From Rhynchospora pubera (taxonomy: Eukaryota; Streptophyta; Magnoliopsida; Poales; Cyperaceae), in NCBI GenBank assembly GCA_028095005.1, contig CM051459.1, positions 134,441,657 through 134,505,656 of the forward strand: a stretch of 64,000 nt of DNA, given 5' to 3'. Position numbers and translations under genes: made by a program. Positions 45,649 through 56,289 of the stretch are shown piece after piece; positions within the stretch are counted from its first letter, which is position 1; every line of letters begins with the position of its first letter. The notes below the pieces were generated by a model. That model was not told the origin of the DNA. It made no database searches and saw only the letters and a list, made by a program, of their open reading frames with translations.

Positions 45649-45783
45649 GGCTCCGTTTGGATGAGGTGTGAAAAGAAGGGAAAAAGTGGGAAGAAGTATT
45701 GGAAAGTGTGTAACATTGTGAAGAATTTGAATTGTTTAATAATAAATTTCGGCCCTTCTTCCCACTCCAATCCAAACACAGCC
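45649..45783. mobile_element. MITE, PIF/Harbinger-like, copy 5
   Basis: 135 bp with ends GGCTCCGTTTGGAT and ATCCAAACACAGCC, flanked by CTA on both sides (45646-45648 and 45784-45786). The interior signature is in the copy 2 orientation. Confidence 0.75.
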
Positions 45784-45786
45784 CTA

Positions 45787-46619
45787 GAAAAGAAATGTTG
45801 TGTTATTTTCACATCATCATCGCCGCTTTATCAGTGGAGTGACGCTGGCAAGATGAGGAATTTGAGATAATATCCAAACGTGCTTGGTTTGGTAATTTTG
45901 TGTCAACGAATTTACCAGACTCTCTTTTAAAAAAGAAATGTATTTTGGTTTTTTTCCTAATGCTTGAGAAGCCGAAAGGACACAAGCTAACATGGAGTGA
46001 AGAGAGAAAGAAGTGTGAATAGATTAAGACAATTGGGCTTTCATTTAGGCAGCTTACTTTAATTGGTTTTAACTAATTCAATCCGTCAGTATCTGGCAAG
46101 GCAACCCGGCGTCTGGTAAATTTTGTTGCCATGTGACATAATTGTAATCACCAAATCGGAATGGAGAAAATGATGATAAAACAATCAATATATATAGTTC
46201 AATACAAAAAAGAAGTATATCAAACACAACAGAAAAAACAACACAGGATGAAGAGAGCACGTCTATGATGACTGATGAGAACCTAATTTTGGTATCAAGG
46301 AATTGGTGAAACAATCTCCGCTAAGAATTTGATATATTTGGATTCTAAATTGAAATGATTCACTGTTCAGCACTTAGCACCAATCCATCCAAATACACAT
46401 TAATTACGTTAGCCATGCTTCAACAGAAAATACTCACAGACAATTCACCAGCAAACTTAAAAATAAAAATTATTCCGCAAATAGCATAAGTTTCCATTAA
46501 TCACTTAATATCGTCCATTAAGGTTTATCATAAGCTACACCAAGGTTCAGAAGTACTCAGGTTGATAACATAAAAAACATTACTCGAATACTATTAAAAC
46601 ATGAAAAATTCTAAGCACC
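45787..46619. other. Intergenic, downstream of the F-box gene
   Basis: AT-rich sequence, probably including the F-box gene 3' untranslated region near 46619. No other feature seen. Confidence 0.4.
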
Positions 46620-48264
46620 TCAAATGATAATAGATGATGTCATGTTTGCAAAACTTAACTGGACAGTGATCACGGCACCGTCCTTGATAGAAGCACGCAA
46701 AACATTGACCAGCTTATAGAATGACTGATCGTATGTCCCCATGTTTGGTACAATATGTACCTTCTTCAGGTTCTCATGTTGGAACAGTATACCACTTAGC
46801 CATTGAGCCATATCTTCTGCTGTAGCATTTGGACTTGGCTTTGGGATTGAAAATTATAAAGAAAAATGAAAACTGTTAACAAGATATGTTAATCATAATA
46901 ACTGTTTCTATTATTGGTAGTCGGCATTTGAGGTCAGGTCTTAGTATTGGAACCACAAAAAGAGGCCTTTGATCGACAAAGTTTTTACTCAATTGGGTGC
47001 ACAAGCAGAAATTTAGTGACCAAAAAGAAACAAAAGACGAGCATTCTATGCAAGAACAGTTTTTAGCTTTTACCTTATGGTATAGAGTAAGATTCTCCAG
47101 ATTAGGGGAATTCTGGAGGAAAGAAGCAACCAAATTGAAGTTGCTAATCATGCACCATTCACCAACGCTTAAGTTCTTTAAGTTATTGAATAGTGGAAAA
47201 TTAGCTAGGTCTCCTCCCTGTTCATCCTGTTATATTGAAAAGAATTTAATTAGTGAACCATCGAAACATGAAACAAATGAACAGTTTAAACACATTACCA
47301 TTCTTGTTGATTTGCAAAACTGTGAGAATGGAAAAAGTACCATGAATTTGGTTGCCCCAAATACGATGAACTTAGGTGTGCCGAAAAGATCTAAACTTGT
47401 AGCATTTGTGAGGCCACCAAAGAGATTAGATTTATAAAAACACGGCGAGGAATGATAGATGCATGCATGAACAAGGGATGGAGCATGCAAATTAAGTTCA
47501 TCTCCCCTGCAGTTTCTTATCCCCAAATGTACGAGGCTAGGGACAAAAACCTCCACATCACTCTCAATTAACAGACCGCAATCACTAAAAATGAAATGCT
47601 GTAGCGAGTTTGATGAAATTCTATCATCGCTAAACATGTGCAAATCACAGAAATACAGTACGACTTTTTCGAGTATAGGACACCCTGAGAGTAGCTGTTT
47701 CATAAAATCTCCATCGATCATTGCATGGCCGAGAGAGAAACTCTTAAGAGAAGGAAGTTCGACCGATTCAGTCTCTATAAGTTCAGTACATCTGGTTTCG
47801 GTCACCAAGTGCAACTCTTCAAGTGACGTACAAGTAAAAACTGGATTAGGTATATATAAATGCTCATATGTAGAGACAACGAGGGAGAGAACCCGAGGCT
47901 TGCACCCTATGGCATATATGATCCATGGTGATATATCAAGAGCGCAATAACAACCATTTTGTCTCTCCATTTTGAGTGAAAATGTATCCAATTTAGAGTT
48001 CCTTCTGTTTCGCAGTACACTATTCACAAACCTCACAAACTTGATCTGGCCATCTCTGAACTTCTCCCATGAATCAACATGATCTCCCAAGAACTGGCGA
48101 AGATCAAAATGGAGAACTGGTACTGAAGCCCATAGTTTCTCCCAGCTTTTGGATAGAACACAAGTTGATACTGCCTCTTTGGTAGAAATCAAGGACATGA
48201 TATCCGTGAGAACAGCTTCAGGCAATTGGCTAATCCAATCTGTGGAAATAGCAGGATGCTCCAT
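46620..48264 (-). CDS. F-box/LRR/FBD-domain protein
   Basis: Three exons on the minus strand: 48264-47341 (308 codons), 47226-47074 (51 codons) and 46838-46620 (72 codons plus stop). All junctions are phase 0, giving 431 residues, the usual size. The N-terminal F-box reads DWISQLPEAVLTDIMSLIST with VLSKSWEKLWASV. Degenerate leucine-rich repeats follow (LEELHLV, PSLKSF, CPILEKVVL, PSLVHLGIRNC), then the FBD region (NLKNLSVGEWCM, SFLQNSPNLENL, and HENLKKVHI near the C-terminus). F-box proteins recruit substrates to SCF ubiquitin ligases through SKP1. The LRR/FBD part would bind the target, which is unknown. The family is large and fast-evolving in plants. Confidence 0.9.
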
Positions 48265-51200
48265 CCTTCACACAAAGAAGCTTTTGGTTAAATAGATTGT
48301 GGGCGCAGGTCCTACATTACATAACAAGGAAATTACATATGACAAGAATATATGATGTATTACACAACATGCACTGAACAAAATCTCAATTGAAACATGA
48401 AATTTCAAACCCCTACAACTAATTGTTCCAAGTATATAAAGGGGGTGTGACCTACACTGCTATACATTTTTTCAATAACTAAACCTTGTTCAATGAAAAC
48501 ATCTCAATCAACATTTCAGGTAGTTTCTAAAAACATGTTGTGCCATATCAAACACACGGTAATGTGTTGTGCCGAGCCCAAATTTCAAAGGGTGGACATA
48601 ATTCTATAAAAGGGCATGCCACATAAAGACAAGCTAAGTCGGTGTCTCCCTTACACGTCATGTCGTGACATGTCTAGATATCTTTGATTTGTTTATCTGA
48701 AATACAAAATGTTTGATGAAAAAATTATCAAAACATAAAGGAAAAATTGGGAATTTTTTTAAAATTTTCAAGAGTAAAATTGTATATTTCTTTTCAGAAT
48801 TTAATATTGATTCGTTTCAGAATTTTAAATAGTATTTGAAAAAAAAATATGCCAAAAATTAAGGAAAATTGGGAAACATAATTTAAAATTAAGGAAAAAT
48901 GTTGGAAAACATTTTGCCTTGCATCATGATAAAAAAAAAGTACTTCGAGTTTCCAGCTTCTTCCCTCTATTCTATGAAGTGTGGCATGCTTCACCATGTC
49001 TATTTCAGTTAAGGCAAGATACAACGCATGCATAGCCACACCGCGTGAACTATGGTGTACCGTGCCAAAAAAAAAATAATAAACAAGAAAACATCTGCAT
49101 GCACAATCCATCGGGAAAAAAAATAAATAATCTCACAATGCCCCCATAAGATATTTCAAGTTGTTGTATTGCAGAAATTCTTATGAAAACTCCAACCTTT
49201 AGTTCAAAGACCAAACTCAAAATTCAATTGTTTTAGAAAAGGGCCCTCAAAAAAAATTTGTTTTAGAAAAGATAAAACATGATCCAATTGTCCCAATATC
49301 CAGATATAAAATAAATGGGTGCTAAGCAACAATTAAAGTATTTTGCTATCTTATTGCAAAAGATATAATCAGCCAATGGTTTAATCAAATCAAATGAAGA
49401 GAGAGCGAGAGAGGTGTACCTATAATTTCGAAATCTCCAGAAACTTAAATGCAAGCTTGCGTTCCTCTTAAGGCGAACAAATTTGGAGCTGTCCGGATTG
49501 TGAATAACAAAAAACTAAAGAGTCTCAATTTATTCTATGGTATACAGAACCCTATGGAATTGGAGAAACCATTAAACCCTAATTTTTTTCATATACAAAA
49601 CTCTAGGTAGGGATGAGGTTATGGATGAAGAACTCGGGGCCGCGCACATTATTAAATATTTTTTTTTCGAAAGGGGGAAAGGATGGTTGAAAGATTGGAT
49701 GCATTGAATCTTCTGTTGTTTCGTAAGTTGCAATAATTATTATAAAGAAAAAACCAAATTGACATAACATTTATGATGTGGTAACAAATTCAATTTCAGA
49801 CTTTTCTTTTTCATATTGCCACTATCGTCCTCTGAGATAATATTCACTTCTCAACCGATTCATTCTTGTGATCACAGACTTGGTCGATCCAGAAACGCAG
49901 ATATATGTTTAGGTCGAAGTAATTTTAACTAAAATTGAATTTAAATTCATCAGTAGTTTTAATAGAGTATAATACTACATCAAAATTCAAAACATTTCAC
50001 AGGTAATCCTACAGGCAAATCAATGTTGGTTTCCCTGTTTTAGAAAGATATACTGTTTAAATCAATGACTTATCTAATAAATTCAGTGTCCAGTAGCATA
50101 AAATAGAATTATTGATAAAAAAATATATATATTCACTTGGAATTTGTAACAAAGGTTCAAAATTAAAATTCAAACTTTTCCTTCTATAAAACAATACTTT
50201 CGACTTTTCAACCTTCAAGTGGAACAAATTAATTTGCTTCTAGAAAAATCATGGCACCGATCACTGCATTTGGTTTTCCATTTTAGTTCAGCTATCTCAT
50301 TCCTTTAGCTGCGGGTATAAGACCTAGTTTAACTAGCCATAAAAACCCTAGCATTGATTAGGGAATAGGAAATGGGCTTTCCAGGGATGAGATGGCTCAA
50401 CAGGCCTGTGCAACAGCCAACAGACCAAATCTTGGGAGGGTCTAGTAAAGTGACAGGTCAGAAAGATCAACGGTCACATTGATGTCAGGTTGACCAGTTG
50501 CATACTTTGCCTATCTGTAAGATACCTAGGTTATGTACTTGGGTAACTAATAGAGTTAAAAAAGAAATTTCCTCTGATGTAAAAATGATAGCAAGGGGAA
50601 CAGAAACATAATACAGCATGGGAGCCTGTTATTTGGATAGTTTCTTACAACAATAATTAGAGTTTTAGACAATATTATAGGGAAATTTTCTTCACAGTGT
50701 CAACTTCGGAGAAGATTCATCAAAAGGAGTAGTGGTCGCATTTGTAACAAATATTAAACATTGATGAGAAGTACCAGCTTAGACAGAGACCAACAATTAT
50801 TCAAATAAGCATACATGAAACTAAAATAGTGATGAAATATATAACACTGTTAATTAAAGCAAGGAACAATAATCGAACATACCTCTATGCTGAGTCGGTT
50901 TGGAGTTGTAGGAAAACATATGATCGCCCCTTGAAAAAGCTGTTGACAAAATAAAAACAAGAAGGAACTTCGTTTTTTGTTTTTGATAAGACAACCAACA
51001 CCAAATTGGGAAGTCACGATGAAACAAATTTGTTCAACTTTTTTGAATAAGTCCCTTTCAAACTTATAGAGGTAACTAATAAACCTTCTTTATTCTTCTT
51101 TTCTTCTCCAGTACCTCATTTTCTCCTGAAGGTTGAATCTAAAAATCATAATTTAACAAACATTTATATTCACTTTCTGTTACACACAAAAGTGGGCACT

Positions 51201-51986
51201 TGTCTAAGTAACAATAATAACTTCATTGGAGTCCAATTTAAAAAAAATTCAGATTTACATATTTCTTGTAATTTCTTGTTTAGACATCCAATGTATTCTG
51301 AGATCTACACATGTTTAATCCACAAAAGTTACATTAGATATATTCACATAGGAACCCAACAATTTGATAATGCCTGATGATTATTCAGGATTCTTAAACA
51401 AAAAGTGTGCTAAATATTGGTACAGCTAATACGGGCACCAGAAGTTCTAGTGCCATATGCCACCATAGTGTTTTCATAACATGATACACCTTCAGAATAT
51501 ACAAAGAAAAGAATAAACTAAAAAATCAATGTTAGAACTTACGACAGAAACATATATCATCAATATGGCATCCTCCCATAATGTAATCATGACAAAAGTT
51601 AGGGAAAACCTGCTTGTTCTTTCAGACACTGCACAATACCTTTAGATTCTCTATTGGGTATTGAACAAAGCACAAGGAGAGACCAGGCATACATACAACT
51701 TGATTCAAAATTTACTAATTATGAAACTAAAAACCAAGTGAGATATTGTACCTGAATTTCTGCTGACAGCAGTTACCAAACTTTCTGTTCTTAAGTAATG
51801 AAGCAATGCTACAGACAATATTATTATTTATCACATTTCTTTTGGTTATTTTCAAAATAATATAATATGGAAACCTAAATGCAAAATTCATTCTTTTGGT
51901 GTGATTCTGGTTTTTCTTTAGCTTTTCTTTTCAGTGTAAATTACGTACAAACTTCTTTTTGCTACAATTTACATGAAAACTTATCA
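48265..51986. other. F-box gene 5' region and long spacer
   Basis: AT-rich and without a coding gene I can support. On the minus strand, possible untranslated exons end in good donors at about 49421 (ATTATAG|GTACAC) and 50882 (CATAGAG|GTATGT), which could belong to long 5' leaders of the F-box transcript. The rest shows nothing recognisable. Confidence 0.4.
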
Positions 51987-52629
51987 CTAAGTTTTGAGCA
52001 GGAAACCCCTTCTCAGAACGTGGCTGGCATTTCCCGAATGTAAGTGTGCAGTTGACTTGTAATCACCTCCAGTTACTTTTTTCCATAGCTGCAATCAAGA
52101 AATAAATAGGAAAGAAGAAAACCACAACTAGCAATATGAAAAATTAGCATTTATAAATAGAGATAATTTGATAGTTCAGAGCTACTATTAACCTACATCC
52201 AATAAACTTTGGAAATGTGTTATCTTTATAAAATTCTTTATATTGTTCTGGACCTTAAAAGCTTGGAAATAAAATACTCATTTTGAAAATGATATACATA
52301 AAGGTTTCAGTTTGATCCTTACAGAATGAAAAAAAAAAATCTCTAAAACGATACTGTGAACAAATCATCCAATTTAAAAGTAATTTCACCATTTATTAGA
52401 AAATTTTAAGCCTATTTCTGCAATTTTGAAAACAAAGTAGAGATTTGGATGTAGCCAAGAATGACACGCATGCAATAGGATATAGAGAACATACTTTCTC
52501 TTCTGACCTAGTTTTATTCAGCATGTAACTGTTGCCCCAGACATCAAACGCACAAGAAGCAGAATTCAAAAGTAACTCAAAGTGTAGGTCATATTTAGGT
52601 AAAATAGATGAACATTTTGTTTTATTCAA
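51987..52629 (-). CDS. Two unidentified exons, 3' end of an unknown gene
   Basis: On the minus strand an open stretch up to the donor at 52495 (GAGAAA|GTATGT) joins in phase to 52088-51987, which starts after a clean TTGCAG acceptor and reads LWKKVTGGDYKSTAHLHSG to a stop at 51987. The upstream exon contains ASCAFDVWGNSYMLNKTRSE. I do not recognise the protein, and the 5' boundary (somewhere at or below 52629) is not defined. It lies downstream of the beta-propeller gene on the same strand, so it could also be spliced 3' sequence of that transcript. Composition looks protein-like, but confidence is low. Confidence 0.3.
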
Positions 52630-53029
52630 CTACTTACTTGTCAGTTTGTACACTTTTCCAAAGAAAGAAAATGGATGCACAAGTTCGCAAACAAAGTAAT
52701 ATCCATTTTAGTACAAAAAAAATTTTCTTATTATGAATCAACCATATTCAGTTAGATGTCAGTACCAAACTGTGTGATTGAAGAACAAAAACTAATACAA
52801 GCAGGAGCATGCCCAACACAAGACATGAAAATCTTTCCTTTAGAATATAATTATTATTAGATAGAGAAATTGATCAATTTTATGCTCGCATTAATACATA
52901 CATACATAAAACTTATCATGGGCATATATGCAAATGGGCCCAATTATTTGATATACACATAAAGGCCAGCTTGTATAATTACAGATACAGACTTATCTCA
53001 ACTCTAAAAATCTCAATACTAACCATGTT

Positions 53030-55078
53030 TCAGCATGATTTACCATCAATCTCGTTATGATTTGCTGCGATATTGAGCCAATGGCAATCATCAAATCCGC
53101 AATATGCCGAACCCTTCAACGATTCACTGACATCCTTTGGCTCCAAGAAGAACTTTGTCCATGCAGGTGTACCATCCTCGTAGGAATTATGGGTGAGCCT
53201 TCTAATTCCCGATCCATCTATGTTAATCGTGAATATGTCACCATATGGCTGGTAATGGTGCGGGTTTGATATCGGCTCTGCTGAAACCCCAGCATAATCC
53301 GAAGTGAACACTAATTTTTTCGAATCAGGACTGAAGGCTGGGTGGTTAGCTCTCCCTCCCTCCCCACTATGTACCACTCTTCTGAGGCCTGTACCATTTG
53401 GGTGCGCGATGTAGATGGCAAAGCTGCCCCCACCCGGATTCTCTCTGTCAGAGGAAAAGGCAATCCATTCACCGTCAGGGGACCAGCTGCACATTGTATC
53501 AGTCCAGGGGCCCTCAGTGAGCTGGTACAGGCCAGTAGACTCCCCTTTCATTGAATCCATGATATAGAGATTTTTGTGGCCAGATCTCCCCGACCGAAAC
53601 ACAATCCATTTCCCATCTGGGGAAGGGGAGGGGAATGCATTGTTCTCCCCTCCTGTCGTCAGTCTCTTAATCACTGGTTCATTGTCATTATTCCCAATAT
53701 AGATAGAAATTATGTCCACTCTTGTCCTTTCACTCGCAAAATCTGGGCCATAGCTAGTATAGATGACACCTTCCCTCTTCCAATCCCAAGCAGTTGGGAA
53801 TGCATTTCCAGACAAAATTTCTTTAATATTTCCTGTGCCGTCAGTATTTGCTACATAAACGCCAGGCAGTCCCACAAATGCAATGTGTTTACCATCTGGG
53901 GAGAAGGAAGGATACGAACCATCAAACCTAAACAGAGAGAACTCCTTAGGCGCGATACTTTTCAGGTTCTCAAAAAGTAGAGGTGGGTTGCCATTACTGC
54001 TTCCACGGCACCTGTGGTATCCAATCCGAGACCCGTCTGGAGAAATAAACGGGTTGTAATGGTGTGAGAAGGGCTTCACATTTCGGGTCACCTCTATATA
54101 AGAGTACTTCCCTTTGTTTCTCAAATCAACAAGCTCGACGTGTCGATATTCAGAATCAGGCCGTCGTGTGGCAATGGCTACGACACCCGGTAAACCAGGA
54201 GAGGCAGCAGGAGTGAAGGCATGAAAGCCGGTGGGAGTGATTCTATCAACAGATATCAATGAAATAGCATCACCCGTTATACTAAGAACAGCTTTATAAA
54301 CACCCCACCATCCTGATTCATCTCTCCTGTGGAAGTAAAGTGTGGAATCATCAGCCCAACATGGCCAGCCCGCATGGTGTTCGATGAAAGTCCTCTGAGA
54401 ACCATCTGAAGTTCTGAACAGATACAAGTCAGTGTTCAGCTCTTCCACCTCACCTGACCAGACGCTCAGTGACGCCACTGCGGTCCAATAACCCGACGGA
54501 GAGACAGCCGGGCTAAAGTCTGCCACGTCATCAGGGGTGAGCCGCATGGTGTTCAAATTGGAGATGTGAGTGGAATACACACCAGCCCAACTTTTTCTCG
54601 GAGAAGAACTGGGCTCGTGGGTAGACACATATATCAAATTCTCTCCAGAAAGAGAAGGTCGGTCTTTCATGGAGACTGAATCAAGGTTTGGTGTTATATC
54701 AAAATGGGTCTTACCAGAATCAGCGAAAACCGAGTGGTGCGTGAGAGGTACTTGCTCGATGGAAGGGAGGAGGTCGAGCAAGAGGTGGTGCGACCCGTTT
54801 CGCTCGGAGACGTAGAGAAGAGAGTTGGAGGAAGGGAAGAAGCCGTTGAAGTTGACTGAGACGCCATCGGTGAGTTGGGTCTCTTGGCTGAGAGAGATGG
54901 AGTCGGATTGGGATGCGATGGAGAGAGAGAAGATGTCGAAGGAGTAGCGGCTCCGACCGAGCGTGGTGAAGGCGATGGACCCAGTGGTGGTGGAGGCACC
55001 TGCTTTTGTGGATTGGAGGAAGAAAAGGAAGGAGAAGAAGAGGAGGAGAAGAGATGCCATGGTGATTGGGGTTTCCAT
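53030..55078 (-). CDS. Secreted DPP6-N/TolB-like beta-propeller protein
   Basis: Single-exon gene for 682 residues. The N-terminus has a signal peptide (MASLLLLFFSFLFFLQSTKA after a second in-frame Met at residue 7). The mature part is built of PD40/WD40-like blades with the repeated SPDGKWIVF or SPDG.[RKE]I motif: SPSGYWTAVASL, SPDGSRIGYHR, SPDGKHIAFVG, SPDGKWIVFRSG, SPDGEWIAFSSDRE and SPDSKKLVFTSDY. It resembles Arabidopsis proteins annotated as DPP6 N-terminal domain-like or TolB-related. The peptidase domain of DPP4/DPP6 is absent. It is probably secreted or vacuolar; its substrate or partner is unknown. No breaks are seen. The first Met at 55078 and the second at 55060 are both possible starts. 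Confidence 0.9.
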   Translation of the reverse strand: METPITMASLLLLFFSFLFFLQSTKAGASTTTGSIAFTTLGRSRYSFDIFSLSIASQSDSISLSQETQLTDGVSVNFNGFFPSSNSLLYVSERNGSHHLLLDLLPSIEQVPLTHHSVFADSGKTHFDITPNLDSVSMKDRPSLSGENLIYVSTHEPSSSPRKSWAGVYSTHISNLNTMRLTPDDVADFSPAVSPSGYWTAVASLSVWSGEVEELNTDLYLFRTSDGSQRTFIEHHAGWPCWADDSTLYFHRRDESGWWGVYKAVLSITGDAISLISVDRITPTGFHAFTPAASPGLPGVVAIATRRPDSEYRHVELVDLRNKGKYSYIEVTRNVKPFSHHYNPFISPDGSRIGYHRCRGSSNGNPPLLFENLKSIAPKEFSLFRFDGSYPSFSPDGKHIAFVGLPGVYVANTDGTGNIKEILSGNAFPTAWDWKREGVIYTSYGPDFASERTRVDIISIYIGNNDNEPVIKRLTTGGENNAFPSPSPDGKWIVFRSGRSGHKNLYIMDSMKGESTGLYQLTEGPWTDTMCSWSPDGEWIAFSSDRENPGGGSFAIYIAHPNGTGLRRVVHSGEGGRANHPAFSPDSKKLVFTSDYAGVSAEPISNPHHYQPYGDIFTINIDGSGIRRLTHNSYEDGTPAWTKFFLEPKDVSESLKGSAYCGFDDCHWLNIAANHNEIDGKSC

Positions 55079-55996
55079 TGGAGAACACTGATCAGTAGGA
55101 GGAGAGTTGTTTGATTTGTATTATTGGAGAAGATTACGCAGGATGGCGAGTGTGGGGTCGGCCTTTGCCTGCCTGCCAGTGGCGGTGAAAAACTCCATTC
55201 AGATAAGATCAGAAAAATAAGAGAAAGTAGGAAGGGGTAAAAAACTAAAAGAATGATTCCTTCCAGAAAAGAATGGAACAAAAGAGAGAGTAGGCAGTCG
55301 GATCATAGTCCTCTGTGCCACTTTCTTTGCAGGTAAGTGTGTCGGGGTACTGGAGTGGGGCCCAGACAGTTGTTCTGACTTCTGATTTCTCATGAATACT
55401 CCGCTGCAAAGTACAGGAGATCCGAACCAGTACTGATGTTATGATGTATTGGACGACCCCACGAGACGATAACATTGTCTAATAAATTGTGAAAACGTAT
55501 TAAAGTTTTATGGAAAAAATGTATTAAAGTGAAAAAAAAAACTAAGCATCAATATAGAATTGAGATATGTTATAACTCTCGTTATGTCACCATGCTTAAA
55601 AGTAAAAAAAATTGTGAACATTCATTATAAGTAAATATTAATATAACAATTACAATATTTTTATAATATATTTAACGAACTTGTTTGTTTAACAAATTAT
55701 TAAAAACTGATTTGAATTTGCCTGTTCTGTAAACTTAAAAAAAAATATTAAAATACTCAATTTATCTCAAAAAATAAAAATCAGAAAGTGGGAAAAAAAA
55801 TATACTAGCTGTCCATACTTCAATTTTTTTTTTTAAAAAAAAAAGTCGAAGTTTAATATAAGCCAATCAAACAGTTTCAATTTCAAAGCCAAATAACGGG
55901 TTGTCGGGCAACAGTAAACCATCATAAAACTTGATCCGAATCCGTTAGCGTTTAGGAGATGGAGGAAGGAAACGCTTAACGCAGATGAATCACAAA
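55079..55996. other. Divergent spacer between the beta-propeller and ARAD-like genes
   Basis: Holds the 5' leader of the minus-strand gene and, further on, the promoter side of the plus-strand GT47 gene. AT-rich, with poly-A/T runs. No defined element named. Confidence 0.45.
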
Positions 55997-56152
55997 GGTC
56001 GGTAGAGTGACAACTCTGATCTAAATCGTTAGATCTAATCTCATCGGTTAAGGGAGCCCCGTGCATGTAACTTAGATTGATAGGCCCGAAAAATTTTAAC
56101 CGTCGAGATTAGATCGAACAGCTCGGATTTAGAGTTGGCCCTCTACCAACCT
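55997..56152. mobile_element. Small hairpin MITE in the GT47 promoter
   Basis: 156 bp with imperfect inverted arms of about 55 bp: GGTCGGTAGAG, CAACTCT and GATCTAATCTC on the left pair with GAGATTAGATC, AGAGTTG and CTCTACCAACC on the right. It ends 137 bp before the ATG at 56290. No coding capacity. Target duplication unclear. Confidence 0.65.
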
Positions 56153-56289
56153 CAAAAGGTTGGCAGAGGATACGGACCTAACGCAGATCCTATGCTCCAA
56201 CCAACTGATAAGTCGATAACTCGCGAATCATTCCCAAGTCCCTCATTTCATTTCCTCTCTCTGAGTCTCAGGAAGGAAACCATCTCGTG

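Noticed and set aside
47591..47950. 119-codon plus-strand frame
   Set aside because: Antisense to the F-box gene exon 1, which has clear F-box and LRR motifs.
54694..55281. 195-codon Ser/Pro-rich minus-strand frame
   Set aside because: It is a shadow in another frame of the 5' end of the beta-propeller gene and its leader.
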